Below are positions 8,874 through 18,600 of a stretch of 45,347 nucleotides of DNA, piece by piece. A program made the translations under genes and the position numbers. The number at the start of each line of letters is the position of its first letter. Within the stretch, counting starts at the first letter, position 1. Under the pieces are notes generated by a model. It had not been told where the DNA came from. It searched no databases and was given only the letters and a program-made list of their open reading frames with translations. The stretch is from positions 1 through 45,347 of the forward strand of contig CALWHD010000161.1 of the NCBI GenBank assembly GCA_944380235.1, written 5' to 3'. The stretch is from an uncultured Blautia sp. GTDB lineage: Bacteria > Bacillota > Clostridia > Lachnospirales > Lachnospiraceae.

Positions 8874-10508
8874 TTATAAATTCATATAAGTATAGATTTT
8901 AACTGCTAACTGCACCTGGAACAAAGTTTGCGGATCATTTAAGTTATATCCTGTCAATTGTTCAATCTGCCTAATACGGTAGGAAAGCGTATTCCGGTGG
9001 AGATACAAAGCTTCTGCAGTCTCTTTCCTTGCCCCCAGATTTTCTGTGAGCACGCGAAGCGTTTCCATATAACAGGTTCCGTGCTTTTTATCATATTCTT
9101 CCAGAATCCCCAGGGTATTTCCCGCCAGATTTCTGAATGTTTCCATTTTAGACATTTCAAAAAATCCTTCTTCCATGCGAAGATCTTCGATAAAACAAAT
9201 TTTCTCTGTTCCTTTTTTCTTTCCTATCGTGATGGCGGTTCTGGCCTCTTCATAAGCTTTGGAAAACCCGCAGTAGCTTTCCATTGTGGTAGAGATTCCC
9301 ACAGTAATGGAAACCCCGAAGTTTCTTTTTACCTGTTCCTGGATTTCCTCCATACAGCGTGCAATTTCTTCTTTGTCTGCCTGTTTTGTAAACAGACAGT
9401 GAAAACTGTCACTTTTATTTCCCACAAAGAAGCAATGCCTTTTCCGGTTCACCACATCTTTATGGATCTGAATAATATCATCCTTGATCGTCTGTATCTC
9501 CTCTTCTTCCTTGCCCCGTATCACTTTTTCGAATCCATTGATATCCGCCACTGCAAGACAATACGGAAAAGAGGGCCAGCGCAGACCTCTTGCCCTGCGC
9601 AGAGCGTCTTCCTCAGACTGTATATTGTCACTGATCAGATCCAGGAAAAAATTGTTGTCCTGATAATATTCTTTCTGCTCCATAAGACCTTTTTTGGAAA
9701 ATTCCAGCGCCAGATACACTGCCGCCTGCCGCAGCGCAATAGCGCTTAATTCATTAAACCTTTCCTGTTCTCCCACTGCATATAAAAATCCTTTGCACCG
9801 GTTTTTTACATAAATAGCAAGACTGCATATGGTATTTTCTCCTTCAACCCTGTAACAGATATCATCTGATCCCTGTTTCTGACAGTTTTTCAATTTTTCA
9901 CAGATGATTTTTTCTCCGAATTCTCCTGTGGTGACCCAGCCCTGTTCCTCTGCCTGTTCTTCGGGAAAGCAGCAGAGCATATTCTGTTTGCTGTCTGCCA
10001 CCAGAATCCTGCACTGAAGCAGCTCACCCAGGATTTCTCCTATCTCCCGGAAGCTTCCCCCTTCAATCTGCACGGCAAGAAATTTTTCATTCATAGCTTT
10101 ATTAAATTTTAATTTCTGGTTTTGTTCATCCACGATTTTTTTCATTAAAGGATTGGCCAGATCAATAAAGGGCATATCCTTGGGCACTTCTATCACTGGT
10201 ATTTTCAGTGCATCCGCCTCATCTTTAATCTTCCCGGTGATCTCCCCGAAAAATTTTGTTTTCAGGGCTATCCCGGCAGACTGTGCCTGTGCCATTGCAC
10301 GGAGTATATCTAAAAGTACATCCTCGCTGCTGTTCATGGCATAACCGGTTGTTATGAGAAGTTCGTTCTTTTTCAGCCACGGAGTGATATCCGGCACCTC
10401 CATAGAATCAATATACAAAACTTCCCTGTCTGTCCCCTGTTCTCCTGCCACCAATCTACAGTCTTTCCATTCTTTCATTTTTAATACTTCTTTTATTGTA
10501 ATAGACAT
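8874..10508 (-). CDS. PucR-family transcriptional regulator
   Basis: A 544-residue cytoplasmic regulator. The N-terminal ~125 residues form the PucR sensory domain (SITIKEVLKM..., then VLYIDSMEVPDITPWLKKNELLITTG). A CdaR/GGDEF-like middle region follows (about 290-420, VSITVGISTTMESY, YEEARTAITIGKKKG). The C-terminal PucR-type helix-turn-helix lies at about 494-525 (KETAEALYLHRNTLSYRIRQIEQLTG). Family members respond to purine breakdown products, amino acids or sugar acids, and commonly activate adjacent catabolic genes. It precedes the peptide-transport operon in the same direction and probably controls it. It has its own promoter with an adjoining palindrome. Confidence 0.93.
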   Translation of the reverse strand: MSITIKEVLKMKEWKDCRLVAGEQGTDREVLYIDSMEVPDITPWLKKNELLITTGYAMNSSEDVLLDILRAMAQAQSAGIALKTKFFGEITGKIKDEADALKIPVIEVPKDMPFIDLANPLMKKIVDEQNQKLKFNKAMNEKFLAVQIEGGSFREIGEILGELLQCRILVADSKQNMLCCFPEEQAEEQGWVTTGEFGEKIICEKLKNCQKQGSDDICYRVEGENTICSLAIYVKNRCKGFLYAVGEQERFNELSAIALRQAAVYLALEFSKKGLMEQKEYYQDNNFFLDLISDNIQSEEDALRRARGLRWPSFPYCLAVADINGFEKVIRGKEEEEIQTIKDDIIQIHKDVVNRKRHCFFVGNKSDSFHCLFTKQADKEEIARCMEEIQEQVKRNFGVSITVGISTTMESYCGFSKAYEEARTAITIGKKKGTEKICFIEDLRMEEGFFEMSKMETFRNLAGNTLGILEEYDKKHGTCYMETLRVLTENLGARKETAEALYLHRNTLSYRIRQIEQLTGYNLNDPQTLFQVQLAVKIYTYMNL

Positions 10509-10545
10509 CTGATATATCTCCTTAGCTGCCCTGGATTTTCTTATT

Positions 10546-10593
10546 ATTGTAGCAGGCAGACAAAAAAAGTCAATTCTTATTCTGAAACAGAAT
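10546..10593 (-). promoter_or_regulatory. pucR-family gene promoter with upstream 15-bp palindrome
   Basis: On the minus strand TTGACT (10573-10568) and TACAAT (10551-10546) are 16 bp apart. Five bases upstream of the -35 lies the perfect palindrome ATTCTG-AAA-CAGAAT (10579-10593). Its position suits an activator or autoregulatory site. It does not resemble the GTGCACAA palindrome downstream. Confidence 0.65.
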
Positions 10594-10636
10594 TATCCCT
10601 GAACTTCTGTCACCAGCGATGCTGCTGCCCCGTTAT

Positions 10637-10669
10637 GTTAAAAAGGAGCTGCCTCGAAAGGCAGCTCCT
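10637..10669 (-). terminator. Rho-independent terminator after gldA
   Basis: Perfect 11-bp arms AGGAGCTGCCT and AGGCAGCTCCT (10644-10669) with a four-base loop are followed on the minus strand by TTTTAAC. It separates gldA from the pucR promoter. Confidence 0.9.
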
Positions 10670-10697
10670 AAAGACCTCATTTCTGTTTTACTCTGCG

Positions 10698-11795
10698 CTA
10701 TTCACCTAAAAAATACCGTCCGTAAGCATCTGCCGCTTTAATGGCAGCGCACACTTTCTCCGGATTTACTTCAAAGGGCATATTGTGCAGTGTATCGTTT
10801 TCCGCACAGGCAGCTTTTGCCACTGCCATGATCTTTTCATCGGTCACTTCTTTGATTCCCAGCTCTTTCAGTGTAACTGGCAGTCCCAGTTCAATACACC
10901 AGTCAATGATTTCTTCTAATTCTTCCGCTGGAAGATTCTCCAGTACAAGCTGTGTAATGGTTCCGAATGCAACCTTCTCACCGTGATACATAGAATGGCA
11001 CTCCTCCAGCACTGTAAATCCGTTGTGGATAGCGTGGGCACCTGCCAGTCCGCCGCTTTCAAAGCCGATACCGCTTAAAAGAGTATTTGCCTCAATAATC
11101 TTCTCCACTGCAGGAGTGCATGCACCTGCTTCCAGAGCAATTTTGGCTTTTACTCCTTCCTCCATCAATGTCTGGAAACAAAGTTCTGCCAATGCCATTG
11201 CCGCAGATGTGATCTGACCTCCCGCGCAGCTCAAAGCCCCGCTGGCCTTGCAGGCTCTCGCCTCAAAATAGGTGGCAAGGGCGTCTCCCATACCTGCCAC
11301 AGTCAGACGCACCGGAGATTTTGCAATGATTTCTGTGTCCATAAGCACCAGATCCGGGTTTGCAGGAAGAAACAGATACTCCTCAAATACGCCTTCGTCT
11401 GTGTAAATAACAGACAGAGCGCTGCAGGGCGCGTCTGTAGATGCGATCGTAGGACAGATCAAAACCGGAACAGACTTATAGTAAGCTGCTGCTTTGGCAG
11501 TATCCAGGATCTTTCCTCCCCCGATACCGATCACCATATCGCAGCCTTCGCTCTCCATCACCTTTACCAGGCGCTGAATTTCATTCTTGCTGCATTCACC
11601 GTGAAAATAATCAAAAACAATTTCTGTACCTGTTTCTTGAAATCCCTGTTCTGCATCAGCCCCGCATCTTTTGTATCCGGATTCTGTGATGAGAGCCAGT
11701 GCTTTCTTCCCGTATTTTGCCGCGTAAACTCCCAGTTTCTTTAATTCCCCAGGTCCCTGCACATATTTTCCGGGACTGCTTAAAATATTTGCCAT
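10698..11795 (-). CDS. gldA: Glycerol dehydrogenase-type iron/zinc alcohol dehydrogenase
   Basis: A 365-residue cytoplasmic NAD-dependent dehydrogenase that in the GldA family interconverts glycerol and dihydroxyacetone. The dinucleotide motif GIGGGKILDTAKA lies at about 90-102. Metal ligands fit the family: Asp171 (GMGDALATYFEA), His254 (AGAHAIHNGF) and His271 (SMYHGEKVAFG). The length is normal. The ATG at 11795 has AAGGAGGAATCGG. It follows the glycoside operon but has its own strong promoter, flanked by palindromes. Related vicinal-diol substrates are possible; a link to the glycoside pathway is suggestive only. Confidence 0.9.
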   Translation of the reverse strand: MANILSSPGKYVQGPGELKKLGVYAAKYGKKALALITESGYKRCGADAEQGFQETGTEIVFDYFHGECSKNEIQRLVKVMESEGCDMVIGIGGGKILDTAKAAAYYKSVPVLICPTIASTDAPCSALSVIYTDEGVFEEYLFLPANPDLVLMDTEIIAKSPVRLTVAGMGDALATYFEARACKASGALSCAGGQITSAAMALAELCFQTLMEEGVKAKIALEAGACTPAVEKIIEANTLLSGIGFESGGLAGAHAIHNGFTVLEECHSMYHGEKVAFGTITQLVLENLPAEELEEIIDWCIELGLPVTLKELGIKEVTDEKIMAVAKAACAENDTLHNMPFEVNPEKVCAAIKAADAYGRYFLGE

Positions 11796-11852
11796 GTCCG
11801 ATTCCTCCTTGTCTCATGTTGTCACGCATATTTCTTCGCGTTTCCGGCATTA

Positions 11853-11922
11853 TTGTTATATTATTAACAATTTGATTGTACTCCTATTGTACCAAAATTG
11901 TCAAGTAATAACTATTGTTATT
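11853..11922 (-). promoter_or_regulatory. gldA promoter flanked by two operator-like palindromes
   Basis: On the minus strand TTGACA (11904-11899) and TACAAT (11880-11875) are 18 bp apart. TTGTTA-N6-TAACAA (11853-11870) lies just after the -10, covering the likely start of transcription. A second palindrome, AATAAC-TATT-GTTATT (11907-11922), lies just before the -35. The two share a GTTAT/ATAAC core. The layout suggests repression by a dimeric regulator bound on both sides of RNA polymerase. Confidence 0.7.
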
Positions 11923-11935
11923 TTCTGTACAGAAA
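11922..11935. promoter_or_regulatory. 14-bp perfect palindrome at the end of the glycoside operon
   Basis: TTTCTGTACAGAAA lies two bases after the stop codon of the Gfo/Idh gene and abuts the upstream gldA palindrome. It has no loop and no U-run, so it is a poor terminator. It could be a further protein-binding site. No clear terminator is visible for the glycoside operon, so read-through into gldA is possible. Confidence 0.4.
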
Positions 11936-11937
11936 TT

Positions 11938-13017
11938 TTACTTTGCCCACTCCTGTGTTTCGCTCTTTATCTCTTTGCCGCTCTGTACAGCTTCTTCCAG
12001 AAGGAAAGACAGATAGGTATCCTGGAGTGCTTCCGCCAGCGGATAGAACTCTTCCCCGGTTTCCACGTATTTCTTCATCCGCTCCAGGCAGGATGCCACA
12101 GCAATCTCATCGTCATTCATCCTTGCGGGATAAAAAGGATTCTCGTAGACCAGGTGCTCGCCAAACATAATGCCTCTGTGTGACCACTCACTGTTATTAT
12201 TCAACCCGATATCCAGTCTGCGCATCTCCTGCCGGGCAGTCTGGTTCTCCCCGGTAAGATAAGATACCCAGTCATCATTGACCTCACCTCTGCTGCCCTG
12301 GATATTCCATCTTCTCCTGCGGATGGTAGAAAAATACTGTTCCCCGGAAAAATCAAACAGTGCGGTTTTTGGAGCATTCTCTGTCTCAAATTCCAGAGAA
12401 GCCCAGTCACGCTCCGCCCGGATCCTCTTTCCGCTGTGATCAAACCCGGCTCTGCCGTTGGTGGCAGTAAGATCTGCAAAGAACCGTTTTCCCTGTATGG
12501 TACAGTTCTCCCACCCGATGCCCAGAAGCTTCCGGTACATACTCACGGCATGATAGCCGTGAAGGGCTGACAGCATCACATAAGAGACTTCTCCCAGATA
12601 TCCTTTCCGGATAATTTCCTGCACAGCGGCATAATACGGCTGCAGGAAATACTGTTCCAGCACCTGTACTCTTCCTTTGAGCCGAACCGTTTCCCGCCAC
12701 AGTTCCTGAAGTTCCGGCACATCTTTTCCCGGCGGCGTCTCTGTGAGCACAGGAATCCCTTTCTCCATGAGCTGCACCAGATAATCTTTTACAATCTCCC
12801 TGGGTACGCAGAGCACGGCAAAATCCGGCTCTGTCTTTAAAGCTTCCTCCAAATCCTCTGTGGCAAACACCTTCTGCTCTTCTGCCACCTGCTGCGCCCG
12901 CTCCTTTGTCCTGAGAACACCGGCACAGATCTCAAACCGTTCCGGCGCCAGTTTTGCAATGCGGTAAAAGAAATCCGCACGCCATCCGTACCCGATCACT
13001 ATAAATCTTGTTTTCAT
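11938..13017 (-). CDS. Gfo/Idh/MocA-fold protein lacking the EKP lysine
   Basis: A 359-residue protein with an N-terminal Rossmann fold (MKTRFIVIGYGWRADFFYR) and a C-terminal alpha/beta domain; family members are mostly NAD(P)-dependent sugar oxidoreductases. The segment where most members have EKP reads VLTETPPGKD (Glu93-Thr94-Pro95), so the usual catalytic lysine is absent. It may be a different kind of oxidoreductase, or an NAD-dependent hydrolase or lyase on the same fold. The reading frame is open upstream to 13206, but that part overlaps GH4; the ATG at 13017 has AGGGGGC at a suitable distance and opens the Rossmann strand. It is the last gene of the glycoside operon. Confidence 0.85.
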   Translation of the reverse strand: MKTRFIVIGYGWRADFFYRIAKLAPERFEICAGVLRTKERAQQVAEEQKVFATEDLEEALKTEPDFAVLCVPREIVKDYLVQLMEKGIPVLTETPPGKDVPELQELWRETVRLKGRVQVLEQYFLQPYYAAVQEIIRKGYLGEVSYVMLSALHGYHAVSMYRKLLGIGWENCTIQGKRFFADLTATNGRAGFDHSGKRIRAERDWASLEFETENAPKTALFDFSGEQYFSTIRRRRWNIQGSRGEVNDDWVSYLTGENQTARQEMRRLDIGLNNNSEWSHRGIMFGEHLVYENPFYPARMNDDEIAVASCLERMKKYVETGEEFYPLAEALQDTYLSFLLEEAVQSGKEIKSETQEWAK

Positions 13018-13039
13018 ATGACAATGCCCCCTTTTTTTC

Positions 13040-13062
13040 TGCCGGCTTTGTTTTCTCCGGCA
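13040..13062 (-). other. Small intercistronic hairpin between GH4 and Gfo/Idh genes
   Basis: Perfect 6-bp arms TGCCGG and CCGGCA with an 11-base loop lie directly before the ribosome site of the Gfo/Idh gene. There is no U-run after the stem. Confidence 0.4.
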
Positions 13063-13070
13063 CATTCTGT

Positions 13071-14423
13071 TTACTGCCCGCTGCGATTCCGGTAAAATTT
13101 TTCTTCCAGTTTCTTTGCAATGGACCAGGAATTCACCAGAGGATTCATGGCAAGAGCCCACACTGCTTTCTCCCTGTCTCCTGTCTTGATGGCTTCCACG
13201 CTGCACTTCTCATAGGACTTGATGGTGCGGATCAGGTTTTCACAATAAGGCGGGATTTCCCCAAAGGATACCGGGACAATCCCCTCCTTTGATACCTTAC
13301 AGGTCACTTCTACGATATCTTCATCCCCCACGCACTTTAAGCTGCCCTTATTCTTTACGCACAGCACCAGATATTTTCCCCGTGCGCTCTGCATTCCTTC
13401 GATACAGTCCAGCATCACACCTGCGTATCCCATACCATCGGGCACAGAAAGTTTTCCTTTTTCTATCAGGGGTCTGGCGCTGATGCCTGACTCAATGCTC
13501 ATATAGGAATTCTCTCTTACCTGCATATAATACAGGAACGTCTGCAGAGCTTCCTCCGGCTCCGCGTCTATATCGGTCCTGGAAAGCTCCTCGAACATCT
13601 GCCGGTTCACTTTCTCAATGGTTTCTCCCCTGGTATGCTCACTGGAAAGAATATTTGCCACTGCTTTTTCTCTGTGATAATAATAATACAGATATTCATT
13701 GGGCAAAAATCCGCTGCTTTTTATGGCTTCATGATCAAAGGTCTCAAACTCCTGCATAGAATCCAGAAAAGCGTCATCCTTAAGAAGTTCCGGCAGGATC
13801 TCCTTTCCCTGCTTCTTTACACTGGAGATCCAGGACAGATGATTCAGTCCGAAAAACTCCACGTACAGCTCATCTTCCGTCACTCCCAGCTTTTGAGCCA
13901 TGCGGAATTTGGTGGCGCTGGGGGCATCACAGATTCCAATGACCTTGTCATACCCTTCGCTTACCAGCGCCTGAGTCACCATACCCGAAGGATTGGAAAA
14001 GTTAAAAATCCAGGCATCCGGCGCATACTTTTGGAAAATCTTACAATAGTCCAGAAGCACCGGGATCGCCCGTGCTGCCATGGAAAAGCCTCCCGCACCC
14101 GTAGTCTCCTGTCCCAGAACTCCCTCCCCAAGAGCAGCCCTCTCGTCCTGTACCCTGGAATGGTCGCCTCCCACTCTTATGGTGGTAACGATATAGTCCG
14201 CTCCGGTGACAGCCTCCTCACAGGTCCGGCATACATTTACCTCTAAATCTTCTTTTTCTCTCTGCACCACATAGCGGCACAGCTTTCCTATTATATCCTG
14301 CTTCTCCCTGTCGATATCAAAAAGCCTTACTTCGTCAATCTGCAGGTTTCTATATCTTTTTAATAATCCGTTGATGAAGATCACGGTGCGGACTCCCGCT
14401 CCGCCTATTACTGCTATTTTCAT
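13071..14423 (-). CDS. Glycoside hydrolase family 4 (6-phospho-beta-glucosidase/alpha-galacturonidase type)
   Basis: A 450-residue cytoplasmic enzyme. GH4 enzymes use NAD+ and Mn2+ to oxidise the sugar at C3 transiently and cleave by elimination. Visible features are the Rossmann motif KIAVIGGAGVRT, IRVGG near 83, GQETTGAGGF near 105, NPSGM with Asn144, the metal ligands Cys165 (GICDAPSA) and His195 (FGLNHLSW), and normal length. Many GH4 enzymes act on 6-phosphoglycosides delivered by a phosphotransferase system. None is encoded here, so it may act on an unphosphorylated glycoside or on one phosphorylated inside the cell. It lies between the PfkB kinase and the Gfo/Idh gene; GAACAGGAGGACATC precedes the ATG. 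Confidence 0.92.
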   Translation of the reverse strand: MKIAVIGGAGVRTVIFINGLLKRYRNLQIDEVRLFDIDREKQDIIGKLCRYVVQREKEDLEVNVCRTCEEAVTGADYIVTTIRVGGDHSRVQDERAALGEGVLGQETTGAGGFSMAARAIPVLLDYCKIFQKYAPDAWIFNFSNPSGMVTQALVSEGYDKVIGICDAPSATKFRMAQKLGVTEDELYVEFFGLNHLSWISSVKKQGKEILPELLKDDAFLDSMQEFETFDHEAIKSSGFLPNEYLYYYYHREKAVANILSSEHTRGETIEKVNRQMFEELSRTDIDAEPEEALQTFLYYMQVRENSYMSIESGISARPLIEKGKLSVPDGMGYAGVMLDCIEGMQSARGKYLVLCVKNKGSLKCVGDEDIVEVTCKVSKEGIVPVSFGEIPPYCENLIRTIKSYEKCSVEAIKTGDREKAVWALAMNPLVNSWSIAKKLEEKFYRNRSGQ

Positions 14424-14491
14424 GATGTCCTCCTGTTCTTTCCCGTCTCAGTGTCTGTGCTGTAATAACTATCGCTGACGGTTTATCCAGA

Positions 14492-15424
14492 TCAGCCTTT
14501 CCTGGTTTCCAAAAATCTTTCCAACTCTGCTTTATTGGGAAATGCTGTATTTCCTCCCAAAGCCGTTACGTTCAGTGCGCCGCAGGCATTTCCGTACCGC
14601 AGGCAGTCTGTAACCTCCCTTCCGGTCAGAAATCCGTAGATAAATCCTGCATTAAAGGAGTCCCCTGCCCCTGTGGTGTCCACAGAGACTACAGGAAACG
14701 CTGCTGCCCGGTACAGCTTTTTCTCCTTGACTGCCAAAGAGCCTTCTTTTCCCATCTTCACTGCCGCGATCCCGCATCTGGATCCGAATTCTTCCGCTGC
14801 TTCCTCTACGCTCTCTTTTCTGCTGTAATGCAGCGCCTCTGTCTCGTTCATAAAAAGTACGTCAATATAGGGAAATAATTCATAAATTTTCTGACTCCAT
14901 TCCTCCTGTGGATCCCAGCCCAGATCAAAGGAAACTGTCACCGACGTCTCTTCTTTCAGTTTTTTCAGAAACTGCAGGTACTCTTCGTGGTTTCTCTGGC
15001 CTTCATATCCGGTCACATGGAAATGACGCGCCTTTTTCACATCTTCCATACGGACCCGCGAAAGACCTGAAAAATCATTTCCTCCCCTGTAAGTGAGAAA
15101 AGAACGGTCCTTTTCGTTGGTAAAGCTGATGGAAATCCCTGTGTTTCGATCCTCCCTCTGTTCCAGAAGAGCGCAGTCAATATTTTTAGCCTGGAATTCT
15201 TTTTTGATAAATTCACCGTAAAAGTCTTTTCCGATACACCCCTGGAAAACCGGATGCAGCCCCAGCTTTCCCAGCCCCAGTGCGAAGAGAGCTGCACCGC
15301 CTCCCACAAAAGTTTCCATGGTCTCCACCACATCTTCCTGTCCGGGAGCCGGAAATCTTTCCACTCCTGGGATCACCAGATCAATATTTACATCTCCGAA
15401 TACATATACGTCCCACTGCTTCAT
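14492..15424 (-). CDS. PfkB-family carbohydrate kinase
   Basis: A 310-residue cytoplasmic kinase that phosphorylates a sugar or nucleoside with ATP. It starts WDVYVFGDVNIDL, carries the substrate-binding GGGAALFALGLGKLG (about 41-55), and has the C-terminal signature VDTTGAGDSFNAGF with catalytic Asp255. An in-frame ATG at 15571 would add 49 unrelated residues lying inside a strong hairpin; the ATG at 15424 has GGAGAGGACA and matches the family's start. It probably phosphorylates a monosaccharide released by the neighbouring GH38 or GH4 enzymes; the sugar cannot be determined. Confidence 0.9.
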   Translation of the reverse strand: MKQWDVYVFGDVNIDLVIPGVERFPAPGQEDVVETMETFVGGGAALFALGLGKLGLHPVFQGCIGKDFYGEFIKKEFQAKNIDCALLEQREDRNTGISISFTNEKDRSFLTYRGGNDFSGLSRVRMEDVKKARHFHVTGYEGQRNHEEYLQFLKKLKEETSVTVSFDLGWDPQEEWSQKIYELFPYIDVLFMNETEALHYSRKESVEEAAEEFGSRCGIAAVKMGKEGSLAVKEKKLYRAAAFPVVSVDTTGAGDSFNAGFIYGFLTGREVTDCLRYGNACGALNVTALGGNTAFPNKAELERFLETRKG

Positions 15425-15530
15425 TGTCCTCTCCGTTCCGCTGTCTTGCACCGCCCGACCTTTTTCCGGTATAAAAACAGCTGCTTTTCTTCTTGTGCGC
15501 ACCGGGCATATTCTGCCGCAGTCACAGATA

Positions 15531-15561
15531 ACAACAGCCTGCAAATCAAGCAGGCTGTTGT
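15531..15561 (-). other. Intercistronic hairpin between GH38 and kinase genes
   Basis: Perfect 12-bp arms ACAACAGCCTGC and GCAGGCTGTTGT with a seven-base loop lie 46 bases after the GH38 stop. The downstream sequence TATCTGTG has no U-run, so this looks like an mRNA processing or stability element rather than a terminator. Confidence 0.7.
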
Positions 15562-15606
15562 CTGAATTCACAGACAGTTCCGGACGATATTTCCGTTCCT
15601 GTTCTG

Positions 15607-18600
15607 TTACTTCAATGTAATCTTAATTGTTTTAATTTCATACGGCTTCATAGTAAGAGCAACTGTATGCTCTGTATACGCTGCCGGAGTATCTTTTTCT
15701 TCCATCAGGTTGCACTCAGATGCTTCAGCAATGGATTCTCCGCAGGTGAGCGTAACCTTGGACCTCTTATTGTAGCATTCGTACAGACGGACGATAAGAG
15801 CCTCTCCGTCTTCCGCCATCTTGGCAGTCTCGATCACTACATTATCCTGATCCACACTTAAGAAGGAATATGCCGGGTTCAGGCATCCGCCTTCATTTTC
15901 TTTTACCACTGCAGTCATAGGATTGTTCAGCTCATATGCCTGTGCCACAGTGCCTGCCTCTTTCCAGCTTCCGCAGTGAGGATAGATGGAGTAGGTGAAT
16001 TCATGGTGTTCTTTATCTGCTTCCGGATTTGGATAGACAGCAGATTTCAGCATGGAAAGTCCGATCTTGGAACCTCTGACGCCTACACCGTATTTACAGT
16101 CGTTTAATACACTGACACCGTATCCTTCTTCAGATACATCCATCCATTTATGATGGCATACTTCAAATTTGGCAAAATCCCAGGAAGTATTTGCATGAGT
16201 ATCCCTCTTTACATTACCGTACTGGATGTCAAATACGGCTTCATTTGCATGTACATCCACCGGAAAATAATCCTTGACAAAAATCTGATGTTCTTTCCAG
16301 TCAATGGTATTCTTAATATCGATTCTCGGAATGTCATGGTACATATAAATATCCTGTACAATAACGGAATCAAGATACTTCCTCTCAATTCTCACACAGG
16401 CTCTTACCGGACCGTTTTCTGTTACTTCCATAGAAGAAACATCATCAATTTCCCAGGATTTCTCTGTATAATAATTATTTACATCCCAGGCATCATAATT
16501 GTGAGGACGGTCTTCATAGCTGACGATCACATTTCCTGCTTCGCCCTCTTTTAAAACTTCTCTTTCTGCCCGTTTGTCATAGATTCTTGCAAACTGTCCC
16601 TTTTCATTGTAATCTACGGCAAACCAGGTATTCTCCATATGCTTCACAGAGACATCCATGGAAGAAGCTTCCCCGCCATCTCCTTCTTTCAGGATATATG
16701 TCTTGTAGCCCTTGGACGGAACACCCTTTGCTGTAAAGACATAATCTCCCTGTGCGGTCTTCTGCACAGCCACCTGTTCTTCCTGATCCCAGAGCACAGG
16801 ATTTTTGATCTCAGCAGGGCATGTAAAGGATACGATTCCCGGAACTTCTGCGCTGTTTGGATTAAACACAACCACCGCATGGCGGGGCGCCTGGATTTTT
16901 GCAGTCAGGCTTCCCAGAGAATTTCCTGTCATTTCTTTATTTTCTGACAGAATCTTTTCGTACTCTTCTTTGGAATCATCGTAAACTTCCTTGATGGAAG
17001 ATCCCGGCAGAATATCATGGAACTGGTTTCTTAAGATGACTTCCCAGCCTTCCTGAAGCGCTTCTTTTGGATATGGGTTTCCGGTAAGCTGCTTGTCCAT
17101 CATGGCATAAGTTTCCTCATTCTGGTATGCGAACTCGGATTTTCTGTTGTACTTTTTATTCCTTGCCATGGAGGTGTAGGTCCCTCTGTGATACTCCAGG
17201 TACAGTTCGCCTACCCAGGCTGGCAGATATTTACTTCCTTTTGTCTCCTTATCCAGGTTCTCAAAGAACTCCAGAGCAGTAGACATCTTGGTTCTGGGGC
17301 ATCCGGGGATACCTTTGCTCATACGTCTCTGATTTTCCAGTTCTTCTTTGGTAGGTCCGCCGCCTCCATCGCCGAAACCGAAGCTGCACAGCACCTCATC
17401 ATTTAAATCCTTCTGGCTGTAGCGTGCCCAGGATCCCTTCATCTGGCTTGGTTTCAGGTAGCCGTTATAGGTAGTGAAATGCTCAGTCTCTGTGCCGCCT
17501 TCTACTGCTGCTTTATTATATTCCCTGGTGGGAACGAAGTGAGTCAGCACGCGGCTGCCGTCGATGCCTTCCCATTCAAAGGTATCATAGGGCATCTTAT
17601 TAAATTCATTCCAGCTGATCTTGGTAGTCATAAAATAAGGAATGTCACATTTCTGCAGGATCTGCGGAAGAGCAGCGGAATATCCAAATACATCAGGCAG
17701 CCACAGGATGGAGTTGTCTTTACCAAACTCTTCCTTGAAAAATCTCTTTCCGTGGACAAACTGGCGCACCAGCGCTTCACCGGAAGCAATGTTGCAGTCT
17801 GCTTCTACAAACATACCGCCTTCCGGCTCCCAGCGGCCTTCTGCCACACGCTCCTTGATCTGTTCGTAGACTTCCGGCGCATTCTTCTTCACGTATTTAT
17901 AAAGCTGCGGCTGGCTGGACATAAAAATGTATTCCGGATACTGTTTCATCAGATTCAGTACAGTAGAAAAACTTCTCACTGCCTTGTCTTCTGTTACCTT
18001 TAAAGTCCAAAGCCATGCACAGTCGATATGGGTATGACCTACACAGCAGACTACCGGTCCCTGATTTTCATCGCAGTGCTTTTCATAAAATTCTTTTGTA
18101 ATGAATTCCTGTGCTTTCTCCAGGCTTTCATAATATTCCGGGGAACCTTCCCTTCTCATATCCAGAAGATTCAGAGAATCGTTCAGTGCCTGGATGATGG
18201 TGATGTACGCCCGGTCCTCATGGTTTAACAGACGGGCTGTCTCATAGGGAACTGACAGATCATAGAAGTACCTCTCTGTTTTACGGTCCAGAACCTTTAA
18301 TTTAGAATCCAGTTTCAGGCTGAAATTCTGGTCTCCGGTAAAGGCAGAAAGAATGATACGGTAAGTGTCTCCTGCCTGTGCGCTCTCTGTCAGGATGATC
18401 TCTCTGTGATTTACATCCAGTCCCTGTACCAGCTTTCCGTTTACATAGATAGTAAACTGGGGATTTGTCGCGTCCCATTCACCTTCTCTTCCGGTGATCA
18501 GTTCATATACAACGCACTTTTTGTCAAAGTTTTCAGGAATGGTCACTGTGGTTTCAAACCAGTAATATTCCCTGTGACCGCCCCAGATCTGCTCCCTGGA

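Noticed and set aside
8958-9749. 263-codon open frame on the plus strand opposite pucR
   Set aside because: Antisense shadow of a well-supported regulator gene, with Phe/Cys-rich composition and no plausible start signal.
13018-13206. N-terminal extension of the Gfo/Idh protein
   Set aside because: The extra 63 residues overlap the end of GH4 in another frame and are basic and low in family likeness; the ATG at 13017 has a ribosome site and starts the Rossmann strand.
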